From Bubalus kerabau (Eukaryota; Chordata; Mammalia; Artiodactyla; Bovidae): 64,000 nt of DNA. Positions within the stretch are counted from its first letter, which is position 1; the number at the start of each line of letters is the position of its first letter. The stretch covers positions 19,621,501-19,685,500 of the forward strand of contig NC_073628.1 of assembly GCF_029407905.1 (NCBI RefSeq), read 5' to 3'. Under the pieces are notes generated by a model. The model saw only the letters and a program-made list of their open reading frames with translations. It did not search any database and had not been told where the DNA came from. The position numbers and the translations under genes were made by a program. Below, in pieces: positions 44,871-56,614 of the stretch.

Positions 44871-46447
44871 CCTTCACTGCTCTGCTGGGATCTTGCTCCA
44901 GAGGCCCCCTACTCTGCTGTTATGTGCCAGAGAGATTCTGGCTGTGCCTGTTTTGCATTCTTCTTCCATTGCAGAGTGCCTCCAGCTGCCTGGAAATGAG
45001 CTGGTCTCTTGGAACCAGGGTTCTCAGTGGAAGCCGATCTGCTTGGATGAGCAGCCCTTTAAGAATCAAAACTCCCACAATCTTTGGTTGGTGAAAAAGT
45101 CAGAACTGGTGTCCTCGAGAGAAAGAGCCTTGCTCCCATAGTACCTAATCTGGGGTCTCTGCTAGGACAAGGGGGGATTGTTTCCAGGGCTTCTGGGTCA
45201 TCACCTTTTGATGAGGATCCAGGGACCCTGTAGGGGATAGAAGTTATGGAACCCATCACTGTATGTGAAATTTTGTTCATAGGTACTGAGTTCAATGAAT
45301 GAAATAAATAAGATGCTACAGTGGAAGTATAAAGAACATGCCAAGGGAGACAGAGAAAGGGGAAGGCTTCCCAGAGGAGATGGCAGCTGACCTGAGCTTA
45401 CTGGATGGGTAAGACTTAAAATAGGGAAAGGACGGGACAGAGAGCTGGGCACCAGCTGGGCACGTGTTCCAGACTAACAGAGCAGGATGCATGGTTGTCT
45501 GGGGCCCCTGGGAAGTGACATACTACTTCCATGGCCACAGCACAGGCACAGGAGGGCAGCATGACTCTATGGTCAAAGAAGGCTCGTCGTGTGACCTAAG
45601 TGTGCACCCTGGTTCTGCCAGTCCACCACTGGAGTCCTTGAAGGACAGTGACCTGATTGCATGGGTGTTTTAGGAATCTGTCTCTGGTGTTGATGTGCTG
45701 GGTAGAGTGGAGAAATTAGAGGCATAAATTAGCTTCTAGGGACTGGGAAGGGAAGTGTTAGCATTCGTTTTCCAGGAGGGGAAAACCTGCTCAGAGACCA
45801 CACACCTAGGTCACTAGCCATGCAGGGGGAAGCAAGGGCAAGGGCCCTGGGCTTCTGCTTTCGAGTCATTTCAGGGCTCTTTCCTGGAGTCACCCATATA
45901 CCTCATGCCTGGGGGGTCACCATTCTTGAAGGAAAACTCACCAGGAAGGTGGAAGCCAAGGTCAGGGGACTACTCACCAGGACCAGAGGGAGTGAGTCTG
46001 AGGACTGGAGAGGCACATCCTTTAACTGCTTTCCTGGGGACAAGGAAGCCACATGCATCTACTTGGCACTGAGCAGCCAAGGAGCCTGAGAAGGTGAGTG
46101 GCTTGTCCACTTCACAGGGTGATGTGGAAAGTAAGTGGTCCACTGATGAGTGGGTTCTGCACCACCAGCCCATCTGGTTCTGGCTGCACTCTGAGTGGCA
46201 GTGAGAGGCCGCCATGATCCCAAGGGTTCTGTCACTTGCCCATGTTGGTAGTGGCGACCACACCCCACCTGAGCCTGGGGCCACCTCTGAAGGACATGCC
46301 TCGCTGATAGCATGGAAGAAAAGACAGAGGTGATGAAGAGGAGAGGTGAAGGCGGCAAGGCCGGTGTGAAGTTCAGAGGGTTGGAAGACAGACATGCTTG
46401 GTCAAACACAGCTTTCCCCATTGGCTGTGTTGTCTATAACTAGTTCT
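44871..46447. other. Unique intergenic DNA
   Basis: No gene or clear repeat recognised; frames up to 141 codons on the - strand show nothing familiar. Confidence 0.4.
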
Positions 46448-46657
46448 TTGTTGTTGCTGAGTCACTCAGCAGTGTCCGACTCTCTGTGACCTCATGGACT
46501 ATAGCCCCCAGGCTCCTCTGTCATTGGGATTTCCCAGGCAAAAACCTGGAGTGGGTTGCCATTTTCTCCTCCAGGAGATCTTCTTGACCCAGGGATCAAA
46601 CTCAGATCTCTTGCATTACAGGCAGATTCTGTACCACTGAGTCACCATGGAAGACCC
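46448..46657 (-). mobile_element. Bov-tA SINE, near full length
   Basis: Antisense: TTGTTGTTGCTGAGTCACTC to TACCACTGAGTCACCATGGA. Followed at 46686-46736 by an L1-like scrap (GGAGTAGAGTTGATTTACAT). Confidence 0.92.
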
Positions 46658-47346
46658 AAACTAGATCTTAACCTTTCTGAACCACTTAAAAGTTTTTTTT
46701 TAATTAATTTATACTGGAGTAGAGTTGATTTACATGATCCCCCATCTTAGAGGGTCCCTGTAAGGACAACTATATGAACTAATACATAATGAAATAGTAT
46801 ATAAAGTGTCCATCAAAGAGCCTGATACAGGCTCCCAGGAGATGGTAGCTTGAGTGATGCTGCAGCCGAGGTGATGATTCTGATGATGAAGGTAAGGTGT
46901 GCCTGGCCCTGTGATTGGTCCCGCACTGTGCCTTACTCCTTTACCATGAGCATCACCACTGCCCTTTGCTTTCTTGGTCTTAACCCGAGACTAAAGAGCT
47001 CCCCTTCCTCCCATCGCTGCTTCTGCTTCTACTGCAGACACACTAAATCCTAGAAGCTTAGTGGTGAAAAGACCCTATGAAAACTCTGCTCAACCCAGTC
47101 ATACGTGGAGAGACTGAGGGTCACGGGAGACGGTGTGTCCAGTGTGTCTTGATGGACCTCAGAAAGCGTAGGTTTCTGACTCCACCTGTGTTTCAGACAC
47201 TCTACCAGGTGGCCAGGGGAGTGGAAACAGGTGTTATTACAGACCTACCTGGAGAGGAAGGCTATAGGGAGGGGAGCATACACAGGAGGTCAGTGGGTCT
47301 GTTATAAGCAAGCCTGTACCTTCCAGTAAGTGCAGCGTGCTTCTGG

Positions 47347-47362
47347 CCAGCAGGTGGCGCCA
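47347..47362 (+). promoter_or_regulatory. CTCF motif, full consensus match
   Basis: CCAGCAGGTGGCGCCA fits CCASYAGRKGGCRSYR at all 16 positions, in unique sequence about 7 kb downstream of the KCNJ1 3' end. A likely insulator or loop anchor in the KCNJ1-FLI1 interval. Occupancy is inferred. Confidence 0.65.
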
Positions 47363-47599
47363 TCCACTTCCAGATCACAAAAGTGAAAGTGAAGTCGGCC
47401 TCCAACAGTTAGCCGGTGGAGGGAGGGCTTTGGCGGACTCAGAAAGCTCTTTAATAACCATTTTGTTGTTTAAACATTGAATAGAGAGACATAAAATATC
47501 TGGGTCATCTAATCATTATTGGGCTGTTAAAACGACTGTGAAAGCCTTTGAAAAAATAAATGTGATAAAAGTAGAAGTTTATAACTCTAGGGAGGTTAT

Positions 47600-48140
47600 G
47601 GTGGCAGAAAAGAAAGTCATCATTTATGAAGAGTCTCCTAGAGTCCAGTTGCTTTCCATTTTCTCTACAATAAATCTGTAATAATATTATTATCTCCGTC
47701 TTAAAGATAAGAAGACTGAGGGTCAAAGAGATCAAGATATTTGCCCAAGGTCCATAAGTGGCTAGTGAGGGCTGCTGTTGCTACTGCTGCTAAGTCGCTT
47801 CAGTCGTGTCCGACTCTGTGCGACCCCAGAGATGGCAGCCCACCAGGCTTCCCCGTCCCTGGGATTCTCCAGGCAAGAACACTGGAGTGGGTTGCCATTT
47901 CCTTCTCCAATGCAGGAAAGTGAAAAGTGAAAGTGAAGTCACTCAGTCGTTCCCGACTCTTAGTGACCCCGTGGACTGCAGCCTACCAGGCTCCTCTGTC
48001 CATGGATTTTCCAGGCAAGGGTACTGGAGTGGGGTGCCATTGCCTTCTCCTGGCTAGTGAGGGCAGAGCTTGGTATATATAAACACCTATGTCTATTTAC
48101 TCATTTAATCCTCTTAGCAACACTGGGAGGTAGGAACAAT
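47600..48140 (+). mobile_element. MIR SINE(s) split by BOV-A2
   Basis: Sense MIR: ATTATTATCTCCGTCTTAAA, GATAAGAAGACTGAGGGTCA and TTTGCCCAAGGTCCATAAGT. It resumes at GAGGGCAGAGCTTGG; a second MIR-like start (CTCATTTAATCCTCTTAGCA) lies at about 48095. Confidence 0.8.
47773..48050 (-). mobile_element. BOV-A2 SINE with intact target-site duplication
   Basis: Antisense dimer beginning TGCTGTTGCTACTGCTGCTA, with the AAAGTGAAAAGTGAAAGTGA linker. Flanked by exact 14-bp duplications TGGCTAGTGAGGGC at 47759-47772 and 48051-48064. Confidence 0.97.
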
Positions 48141-49050
48141 CCAGCCATGCAAGCACAGGTCAAGTTGTGTCAAAATTCATGGCTTTCCTGTCTCCAGGAT
48201 CCAATCCTGACCCTTCTGGTTGCTTTCCCATGAATTTGGCAAGTCACTCACCCTCTCCAGCCACACAAGGCTATGGAGATCAATGGGTATCTTCAGTGTT
48301 CATTATAAAGCATGAGTCTATTTTACGGGATCATTTTCCTGCAGGCATCTAATGGCTCAACTGACATAAAAACGCATACACAGACATTTGTCACAGAATT
48401 ATTTGTAGTGATGAAAGGCCTCAACGTTCCACAACAGGGAGATGCTGTGTGGACCAGAATATGGTGAGATGCTAGCTGCTTTCAACAAACATCTGGGCAC
48501 ACAGCAGAACCCTGGGAACAGCTGGAAACAAAACACACTTGGAGCACTGTGCAGCTCAGAGTCCAGAGGCAGCAGACAGGAGACACAGTTGTCCAAGGGG
48601 AGACCAGACACAGGGGGTCCTAACCTTGTTGGGGGCACCAAAGAGAGCTGCCCGAGGAGCAGACACCAAGGTGGAGCCTGTGTGGTAAGGAAAAGGTAGT
48701 CAGGTGATGGGGGGGTGGGTGAGGAAGGATCATGGTGAGGGAGGGGATGCTCCAGGGATGCATCCAGAGTTCCAGATGTGACACCACACTTGTTACGAAC
48801 CACATTTAACAAACGTAATCATTTTACACAATCTCTGAAAAATGTCCCATGAAAGAAGTTTTCATCAAAAATGATAAAATTAAATTTTATAAAAATTGAT
48901 TCATTAAATTTAAAAAATTAGACTTGAAATACTTTTTAAAAAACATACAATTTGGTTGCATATAGAGAGAGACATATACATATATATACACACACACATA
49001 CATATGGGACTTATATGTAAATACGTGTTGCATGTTGCATATATATACGT
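48141..49050. other. Intergenic DNA with AT-rich end
   Basis: Unique to about 48800, then AT-rich with a TA/CA microsatellite (48973-49005). No gene recognised. Confidence 0.45.
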
Positions 49051-49252
49051 TGGAGCTTCCCAAGTGGTGCTAACAGTAAAGATTCCACCTACCAATGCAC
49101 AGACGTAAGAAATGGGAATTCAGTCCCTGGGTTGGGAAGATCGCCTGAAGGAGGGAATGGCTACCCACTCCAGTATTCTTACCTGGCAGGCCACAGTCCC
49201 TGGGGTCACAAAGAGACAGACATGACTGAAGTGACTTAGCACTGAGCACATA
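49051..49252 (+). mobile_element. Bov-tA SINE
   Basis: Sense: GGAGCTTCCCAAGTGGTGCT to GACATGACTGAAGTGACTTA, with a small deletion in the 3' body. Confidence 0.9.
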
Positions 49253-49662
49253 CACATATGTGTACACACACATGAAGGTAGACTCAGAAATACCCACAGA
49301 TTCTTCATTCACTCATTCGTTCACCAAATGTGCTCGGAAGGCCCGAAGTTCTGAGACTTTGAGGGTCGGGGGTGGGGTGGGATGCACAGCGAGGAAGATG
49401 ATCACCGTCCTCACCTTTAGGGACTTACTTTCCAATGGAGGTAAGTGGAAAATGAACACTACATGCATTCCTTTAGGAAGATTCTGCATAATGATACAGG
49501 TCGCAGAGCACATTCAAGAGAGTCAGGATAGAGAATGACTGGATGGGAAGAAAGGGCTTTAATAAAGTGGGGACAAAGGCCTCTCCCAGAAGCCAATGCT
49601 GAGAAATGGCCAAAGGGAAGGAGCCAGTTAGGCAGAGATATGGGAGGAGAATAGTCAAGGCC

Positions 49663-49862
49663 AGTGGTCCTCAACCTGGGGCACTTGGCAGCATATGGGG
49701 AGCTTCAAAAAATACTAATGCTTGCCACTCCCAACCCCCAGATTCTGACTTAATGCCTTAAGGGTGCAGCTTGGGCATTAGGGTTTTTCACTTTCACAGT
49801 GATTTTTCTAAGCTTTCCTGGTGACGCTAATACCAGGAAAGGCTGAGGACCACTATCCAGGT
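49663..49862 (+). mobile_element. MER5-type hAT-Charlie MITE
   Basis: Terminal inverted repeats CAGTGGTCCTCAACC at the left and GGCTGAGGACCACTAT at the right bracket about 200 bp. The interior, with 'cccaacccccagattctgact', 'cattagggtttttcac' and 'cctggtgacgctaa' segments, matches the MER5 layout. Confidence 0.85.
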
Positions 49863-49999
49863 GGCAGCAAGTGTATCTGACCATCTTTAGAAGGTAGCAT
49901 AATGGTCATTTTTACTGTCATTTTTTAATATCCTGTACTCTACAGATTTTCTATTATAGCCATGCATTTCTCTCATAATAATTTGAAACAAAAGATAAC

Positions 50000-50425
50000 T
50001 CAGACAATAAACAAATGAATATAACAAAAAAAGAAGCAGACTCACAGAGATAGAGAAGAAACTAGTGGTTACCAGTGGAGAGAGGGAGAGGGGAGGGGCA
50101 AGATAGGGGTGGGAGACTGAGACCCACAAGCTATTATGGGTAAAATAAATACAGGGATATATGGTGGAGCACAGGGAATATAGCCAATATTTTATAAACA
50201 TTCCAGTACTCTTGCCCCCCAAATCCCATGGACACAGGAGCTTGGAGGGCTATAGTCCAGGGTGTCACAAAGAGTCGGACATGACTGAGAGACTGAGCAT
50301 CTGAGCACACACACACACACATACAGATGGAGCATAACCTGTAAGAACTGTGTAGCACTCTATTGTACACCTATAACTTATATAATATCGTACATCAACT
50401 ATACTTCAATTAAAAAAGGATAACT
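50000..50425 (+). mobile_element. L1 3' end interrupted by a Bov-tA tail
   Basis: Sense L1: ACTAGTGGTTACCAGTGGAG, GGGAATATAGCCAATATTTT, then after the insert ACACCTATAACTTATATAAT and TCAACTATACTTCAATTAAA. The insert is a sense 5'-truncated Bov-tA (about 50199-50325) ending in a CA run. Confidence 0.9.
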
Positions 50426-50747
50426 TAGAGGTAGTACATTGTAATGTCTAAGCTGCTGCTGAATGAATAGATAGCAGTACAATCTTGGGCAAATTCTGTT
50501 ACCTCTCTGGGCCTCAGGTTTTGCTCATCTCTAGAATGAACTCTACAATTTCATGATTCTAGGAACTAGAGTTCTGGAGGAGGAAGAGCTAGCAGACACC
50601 TAAACAATTACAGACCCGACTTCATATACGTTAACGTCTCCAAAAACAGCCAACTCCGAACCTTCAGAGTTTGGGAGAATCTCATCAACTGCTTCTTTTG
50701 TTCTTTCATGGAGTTTCCATTTGAACTTCGTTTCTGTTTTCTTTCTT
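50426..50747. other. Unique intergenic DNA
   Basis: A weak MIR-like core around 50460-50560; nothing else. Confidence 0.35.
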
Positions 50748-50948
50748 TTTTTTTTTTTAATTACTTATTTGGCCACATCAAGTCTCAGCTGCAGCACACG
50801 GGGTCTTTGCGGCGGTACACAGACTCTTTATTGGACCACGGTTTAGTTGCTCCTTGACATGTGGGGTCTCATCTCCCTAACCAGGGGCTGAACCTGAGTC
50901 CCCTGCATAGCAAGGTGGATTCTTACCACTGGACCACCAGGGAAGACC
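50748..50948 (-). mobile_element. CHR-type tRNA-derived SINE
   Basis: Antisense: poly-T, TATTTGGCCACATCAAGTC, CTCCCTAACCAGGGGCTGAA, ACTGGACCACCAGGGAAGAC. Confidence 0.88.
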
Positions 50949-51674
50949 CTCTGCTGTTTTCTTATGTTAGCTTGAAGGAAGCTCGAAAGGGTGAACTATA
51001 CCCTTCTCTTCATTCTGTCTCTCCCAGCATGACCTCACTCTGCTGCCCACCCCTCACAACACCACCGGCAGTGCTTCTGAGGCCCTGGTCAGCATCATCT
51101 GAAGCCAGCTGGCAAAGTGCCTTCTATTCGGCTCCCATCTTTAGCAAGACTCTACCCACACTTCCCAGAATCACTGTCTTGCTTCTTTTGCTTTCCCCCC
51201 AAAGAACAGGATCCCCAGGAGTCAGGCACCCAGACTCTTCCCTGGCAACCCCACATTCTTAGGAACTTCATCATCACAAGGTGAAGAGGAAGGAAAGGCA
51301 GGAGGCGACACTGTTTGCTTCTTGTTCTGCTTCCTGGTTTCGTTCTGGCTGTGGTCAAAGGCACCAGGGTGTGAGGCTCACCCCAGGGCTATGTGGTCAA
51401 GATTTCTGCTGACTAAGGGGACAGCCAGGCTCTGCTGTGGGCAGAGCCCTGAAATCACATTCCTCTCCTGACTCCAGCCCCAAGGGGCCGTCACTTCATT
51501 GCTGTGGGTCTCAGGGGAGGTCCAAGTGACAAGAGCCGATGGGGAGCATCTCTTCCCCGGCTCTGAGTTCAGAGTTTTCACGCTGGTCACCTGAAATCGG
51601 CCACATGAAGTCTTTATACTCTGGAGACCAGCAAATGCTACGCATCAGGGCCCCTGCCATCACCCCGCCTTCCA
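50949..51674. other. Unique intergenic DNA
   Basis: No gene or clear repeat recognised. Confidence 0.4.
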
Positions 51675-51792
51675 ATGCAGGGATCCCTGGTCGGAGAGCT
51701 AAGATACAGTGTGCTGCAGGGCAACGAAGCCTGCAACTGGAGAAGTCTGCACACAGCAGTGAAGACTCAGCACAGTCAAAAAAAGAAAACAC
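51675..51792 (+). mobile_element. CHR-type SINE, 3' part
   Basis: Sense: GGGATCCCTGGTCGGAGAGC, GCAGGGCAACGAAGCCTGCA, GTGAAGACTCAGCACAGTCA, then an A-rich tail. Confidence 0.75.
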
Positions 51793-52412
51793 AAGTGCAG
51801 AATCATTGGACCACACTCCCCACCTCTGGAATCAGAACTTTTAGATGCCCCAGGTGATTCCAAACACCTGTACACTGGGGTTCTAGAATCCACAGATTAC
51901 ACATCCTTCGAGGTTATTTTTTAGCTCTAAAACAATCTGCTTCTGGTTTTCCCCTGTTCACAGACTGGAAACTGTGACTGCAAATATTAGACATGTCGAC
52001 TATGCCATCTTTTTCTTGCAGTTCTGGAGGCTGCCTTGCCTCAGTGGCTGAGTCGTGGTGAGATCTCCACCTTGACCAGTAATTCCTGCTCACTAGTCTT
52101 AAGTGGGTCTGATCCTGGGATGGGAGGACTTGTAACTAGCCTGTCCTCCTGAGGCTTAGAGGGGGAGCAGGAGAGGTTACCAGGATTTCCTTCGGAAGAG
52201 GCTTCCCAAGAAAAAGCTGAAGGAGCACAAGGCCCGGTGAGGCCCCCAGCATGTCCTCCAGGCCCTGGGAAGTGGTCCTAGCTCTATAGGGACTGATGCT
52301 GATGCCACGTTGGGCTTCAACGCAGTCCTTGCTGTGATCTGGGGAGCAGAGGGAATCAAAGACACACAGAGATGCCCTGGAGCAGACACCATTGTATTGA
52401 AATTCTACATGA

Positions 52413-52630
52413 GCACTCATGGTGGCTCAGACGATAAAGAATCTGCCTGCAAAGCAGGAGACCCAGGTTCGATCCCTGGGTCAGGAAGATCCCCTGGTGA
52501 AGGAAATGGCAACCCACTCTCTTAGCATTCTTGCCCAGAGAATCCCATGGACAGAAGAGCTTTGTGGGCTACAGCCCATGGGGTCACAAAGAGTTGGACA
52601 TGACTGAGTGACTAACTTAGCACACTCGAG
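52413..52630 (+). mobile_element. Bov-tA SINE, near full length
   Basis: Sense: GCACTCATGGTGGCTCAGAC to GTTGGACATGACTGAGTGAC. Confidence 0.93.
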
Positions 52631-53429
52631 CAAACAGACCATTAGCTGAACAGCAGCCCCCAGGAATGTATCCTTCATTGACACGAGGGGCTGCTTGGGT
52701 TAGGGAGGGGTCTATGGCTGAGCGGGAGGGTAGCAACGGGTCTGTACCCACCTCCATGGCTGTGGAGTTCTTTCTGGACCCCTTCCGGTCCCAGTCAGAA
52801 CAGCAACCTGTCCTCCTGTGATCTGACCTTAACGGGAAAGCCTTACTGCATCTTATTTCTATGTCCTTAGGTTATGCCCTTATCTCTCTTTTTCTGCCCC
52901 TAGCTGTTCTATCCGCCCTCCAGATTCCTCTGAGTTAGGCTTTTCCTGCTTCCTATGGCCCATATTTTTTCCAGCCTCCAGCCCTCCATCCTTGGCTTTG
53001 GACAATGCCCTCTGGATGGCCAGGGGCACCTTCCCCAAAGCCTCTTCAAGATGCTGGTTATGGCCCCAGGCTCTGGTCTCCCTACACTAAGAAGTGGGAC
53101 CCTCTCTGCTTGCTTTAAACTTCACCCACACAACCACCCTTGACGTTGAGAAGCAGGGGAGGTTTGGGATCTGAAGATGTAGGTAAAGACTACTCAGAGC
53201 CAGGAGGAGCACTCCTGGTTGGGGTGGGGGGATGTCAACGCTGACCCTGGGCAGGATGCAGGGACCTCATTTGCCCAGAGAATGGGGAGAGGGGACCCAG
53301 TAAAGGTCAGACAAGGTTTCAGCTTCCTTCTGATCTATCCCCCAGGTTTCACCGCCATTCACCATCGTCTTTCCAAGAAAGCCACATTATCACTGCCAGG
53401 TCACATGAGGCGGGACCAGTGAGGGACTC
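52631..53429. other. Unique intergenic DNA
   Basis: No gene or clear repeat recognised; GC and CpG content rises toward 53.4 kb. Confidence 0.4.
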
Positions 53430-54230
53430 GGAGTCCAGCCCAATCCCACCGGCCCCACCGGGCATGGGTGCAGCCTGGCACCCGCGCCCTTGGCCGCGCC
53501 TCCCTGAGCGGCTCCAGCTGTCTGCGTGCCGCGCTCCAAGGCAGCAGGGTGGATGGCCAGCATGCAGCCCCGACCGGCAACTTGAAAATACAAATAAAAC
53601 AGAGGGAAAAGAAATAAATAATAAGGAGCGCGCCAGAAAGCCAAAGAAAATACAGTTCCCAGGCTCAGGCAGGCTTGGGGCCTGCAGCCTGGCCCGGCCT
53701 CGAGCCTTTGGCACGGGAACCGGGGCCCTTTGTGCAGCCCTTGGCCACCCCCTGCGCGCCCCTTCCTAATTGCAGAAACACAATCCGGGTTTGCGCCCGA
53801 CGCGCCCGGCGGCCGCGGGGCCGGAGGGGCCGGGAGCGCCCCGCCCGCAACAGGGCCCGGCTTGTTCTTTGTGCGGCAAATATTTATTTTGGTTCGAGTG
53901 GACCCCTTTCCACAAAGACCACCTGGTTGTGATCAATAACACCTATTTTCAGATAATCTGCCGCTCTCAAGGCAGAGCCCACGGAACTCACCCAAACAGA
54001 GACCTTTTCAAAGGGAATTGTAAATGGGCTGGATTCACAGCGGCCTGGAGGGGGGGCCGGGTGGGGGCCCCCGGGTGAGGGGAGGGGGAGCCCGCGGACC
54101 TGGGTGGTCAGGCCAGAGCCGGGTGAGGCTGCCAGGTGGCGGGCTCCTCTCAGGCCTGGCTCTCCACCCTGGGTAGGGGGATGGGGCTGCCCGGTGTGGG
54201 CGGGGACGGCTTCCTGGGACCTTTCTCAAA
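53430..54230. promoter_or_regulatory. CpG-island-like block with adjoining unique element
   Basis: 53.43-53.87 kb is GC-rich with many CpGs (GACGCGCCCGGCGGCCGCGG near 53799), unlike the CpG-poor surroundings, and free of SINEs. The next 170 bp are non-repetitive with a FOX-like AAATATTTATTT, an E-box ACCACCTGG and a GATA site CAGATAATC. A second GC-rich part runs to about 54.23 kb. Open frames across it are typical of GC-rich DNA and resemble no protein I know. Candidate promoter or enhancer. Confidence 0.5.
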
Positions 54231-54439
54231 ACAAATTGCAGACTTTTCTTTGGTGGTCAAATGTTACTAGGGAGGTAAACGTCTAGAAACTCTGAGAGCA
54301 GCTTCCTCTTCCACCCCCAAAGAGCATCTCACTTGTCAAATTAGGATTCAGGGTTGAGGTGGCTGTGGGACTTCCCACACTTAGGTGTTAAGTGGGCCTG
54401 GTCTCTCCAGACAGCCACTCATACAAAGATGCGTGCCCA

Positions 54440-54800
54440 TCACCCAGGGGATCCCAGTAGTGCATCAGGGAACAAAACACAGAGACCCTGCCCTCATGGA
54501 GCTGACATTCCAGCGTGGCAGGCAAGTGGGCTCAGTCATTAAGTCGTGCCTGACTTTTCTACCCCATAGGCTGTAGCCCATCCCCCCCTCAGGTTCCCCA
54601 GTCCCCAGGATTTCCCAGAGAAGAAAACTGGAGTGGGGTGCCATTTCTGACCCAGGGATGGAACCCGAGTCTCCTGCATTGGCAGGTGGATTCTTTACCA
54701 CCCAGCCACCTGGGAAGCCCTTCCAGCGTGGAGAGACAGACAAATCCACAGGTAAAATATTTGGTGATGCACAGGGAGAAGGAAGCTGGTGAACAGGTGT
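54440..54800. mobile_element. L2-like relic split by a Bov-tA
   Basis: GGGAACAAAACACAGAGACC and CCCTGCCCTCATGGAGCTGA, then after the SINE GAGAGACAGACAAATCCACA. This is the common L2 3'-end wording. Confidence 0.7.
54519..54720 (-). mobile_element. Bov-tA SINE with intact target-site duplication
   Basis: Antisense: GGCTCAGTCATTAAGTCGTG to CCAGCCACCTGGGAAGCCC. Flanked by exact 11-bp duplications TTCCAGCGTGG at 54508-54518 and 54721-54731. Confidence 0.95.
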
Positions 54801-55591
54801 TTTGAAAACTATAAAGTCCTCCGTGTGTCCCCTCTAAGGTGGAGAAGGTGCTCCCTGCGGGCTAGCTGGTCCCCTCTGCAGGTGTCAGATGAGTTATGCA
54901 GATGAGTCCCAAGAAGACTCAGAAGGTGCTGCACACTCCTGATGTCTCAGGTAGTGGGCCCAGCAGGCCGGAGTCCAAGTCCAGCTACTAACAAATGAAT
55001 TTCAGAACCTCTGAATCCTCAGGAGGGAATTGGGCTCAAGCCCGTCTCATGGAGTATTGTGAGGTGATATGAAAATTTAAATGAAAATCAATAGCACACC
55101 TCACTCAATGTTAGTTCCTCCCAGCCCCAAATGCCATGGTTCCGTTTGGGCCCCGTGGAGGTGCAGTCCCTTCTGTAATGTGACAGTATTAGAGTGTCTG
55201 GAACAGAGTTTAAGATTTGGGGGGTACAGATTGGAGATCAAATAAGTCCTGGACACTGGGCCTTGGCATCCCTTCCACCGGAGATGCTATTTGAGGTGGT
55301 CCTGCACTCGGGTCGTCATCACTCTGGCATTAGGGATGGCCCAGGCTGGCCCATCCAGTTGCCCGCTGTGCCCACAGCTCCACTCGCTTTGGGGAAGTCT
55401 GGGCTGCTGAAACAGGTGACTCTTCCCCTCCCCGTTGCCTCCCTTGGGCCCTGAGCTGAGGACAGTCAATCCATAGACTTCAAGTGAACTGCAAGGGGTC
55501 AGAGTCAGGTGACGGTAATTTGCTTGGTAAGCCTTCTTTCTCAAACATTTTTTTAAAAAATGAAATTCTTTCTCTCCTTTTAAAAAAACAA
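54801..55591. other. Unique intergenic DNA
   Basis: No gene or clear repeat recognised. Confidence 0.4.
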
Positions 55592-55722
55592 CATTTGTTT
55601 GTTTTTTAATTTTTGGCCAGAGCCTGTGGCATGTGGGAGCTTAGCTCCCTGACCAGGGATCAAACCCGCATTCACTGCACTGGAAGGTGGAGTCTTAACC
55701 CCTGGACCACCAGTGAAGTCCT
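55592..55722 (-). mobile_element. CHR-type tRNA-derived SINE
   Basis: Antisense: TTTTTGGCCAGAGCCTGTGG, CTCCCTGACCAGGGATCAAA, CCCTGGACCACCAGTGAAGT. Confidence 0.9.
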
Positions 55723-56402
55723 TCTCTCAAACACTTCAACTTGGTTAAATGGAGAGGTTGAGGCCTGTGGTAGTGGGGTGACAGGTGGGAAGATGTGGGT
55801 AGGGCGTCTTAGTCATGGGGATATAGGATGCTCTCTTTCACACCTATGGGACCCCAGTGACTTTCTTCTTGGGACTCTACGAGGCTGTCTGTCCACTTTT
55901 AGGAGGTCCCCATCACTCCCGTCACCGTGGATGTTCTACAGTCAATTTCCAGTTTTCCAGGAAGCTTGAGTGAGCGCCTGCCTCTTACAATGCACAGAGC
56001 TCACCTTCCCTGAAGTCTGTCTCAACAACACACAGATGCTCTTCAGCCCTTTGTGGCCAGGCTGGAGACAGGCAAGAGCAGACCAAGGGTATAATGATTG
56101 TGAACGACTGTGTTCAAACTGCAGCAGGTAAAACCGTTTCAAGAGTGTTCCTTCTTTGTAAGGGCCTCCATCTGTCAAGGGACTCGTGTAAAATTCTGAA
56201 AAATCACTTCTTGTATCCTAATGCTTTCTCCACTCTGGGAGATGGCTGGAAAGAGTAGGCAGCACTGACATACGTCATCTTTGTGCTGGTTGGGTCAGGC
56301 TGGGGCTACATTGATGTCACTGGTGACATCACGAATGTGGCCTTCTTGACGTACAGATGGCCAAGAGGCACATGAGAAGATGCTCACCATCACTAATTAT
56401 TT
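55723..56402. other. Unique intergenic DNA
   Basis: No gene or clear repeat recognised, except that the last 60 bp (GATGGCCAAGAGGCACATGA) look like the L1 ORF2 end that continues after the next SINE. Confidence 0.45.
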
Positions 56403-56614
56403 GTCACTGTTGTTTAGTCACTAAGTCATGTCTGACTCTTTTGGGACCCCATGGACTGTAGCCCACCAGGTGCCTTTGTCCTTGGGATTTTCCAGGCAAG
56501 AATGCTGGAGTGGGTTGCCAGTTCCTTCTCCAGGGGATCTTCTTGACCCAGGGATCAAACCCATGTCTTCTGCATTGGCAGGTGGATTCTTTGCCCCTGA
56601 GCCAGCAGGGAAGC
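56403..56614 (-). mobile_element. Bov-tA SINE, near full length
   Basis: Antisense: TTGTTTAGTCACTAAGTCAT to CCCCTGAGCCAGCAGGGAAG. It interrupts the L1 that starts about 56355. Confidence 0.93.

Noticed and set aside
47372..47410. AAAGTGAAAGTGAAGTCGG as an interferon-response-like motif
   Set aside because: The same wording is the BOV-A2 linker found in several SINEs here; this may be a SINE scrap rather than a regulatory site.
53349..54078. Several overlapping Pro/Arg/Ala-rich frames on both strands
   Set aside because: Expected in a CpG-rich block with few stop codons; no domain, no splice context.
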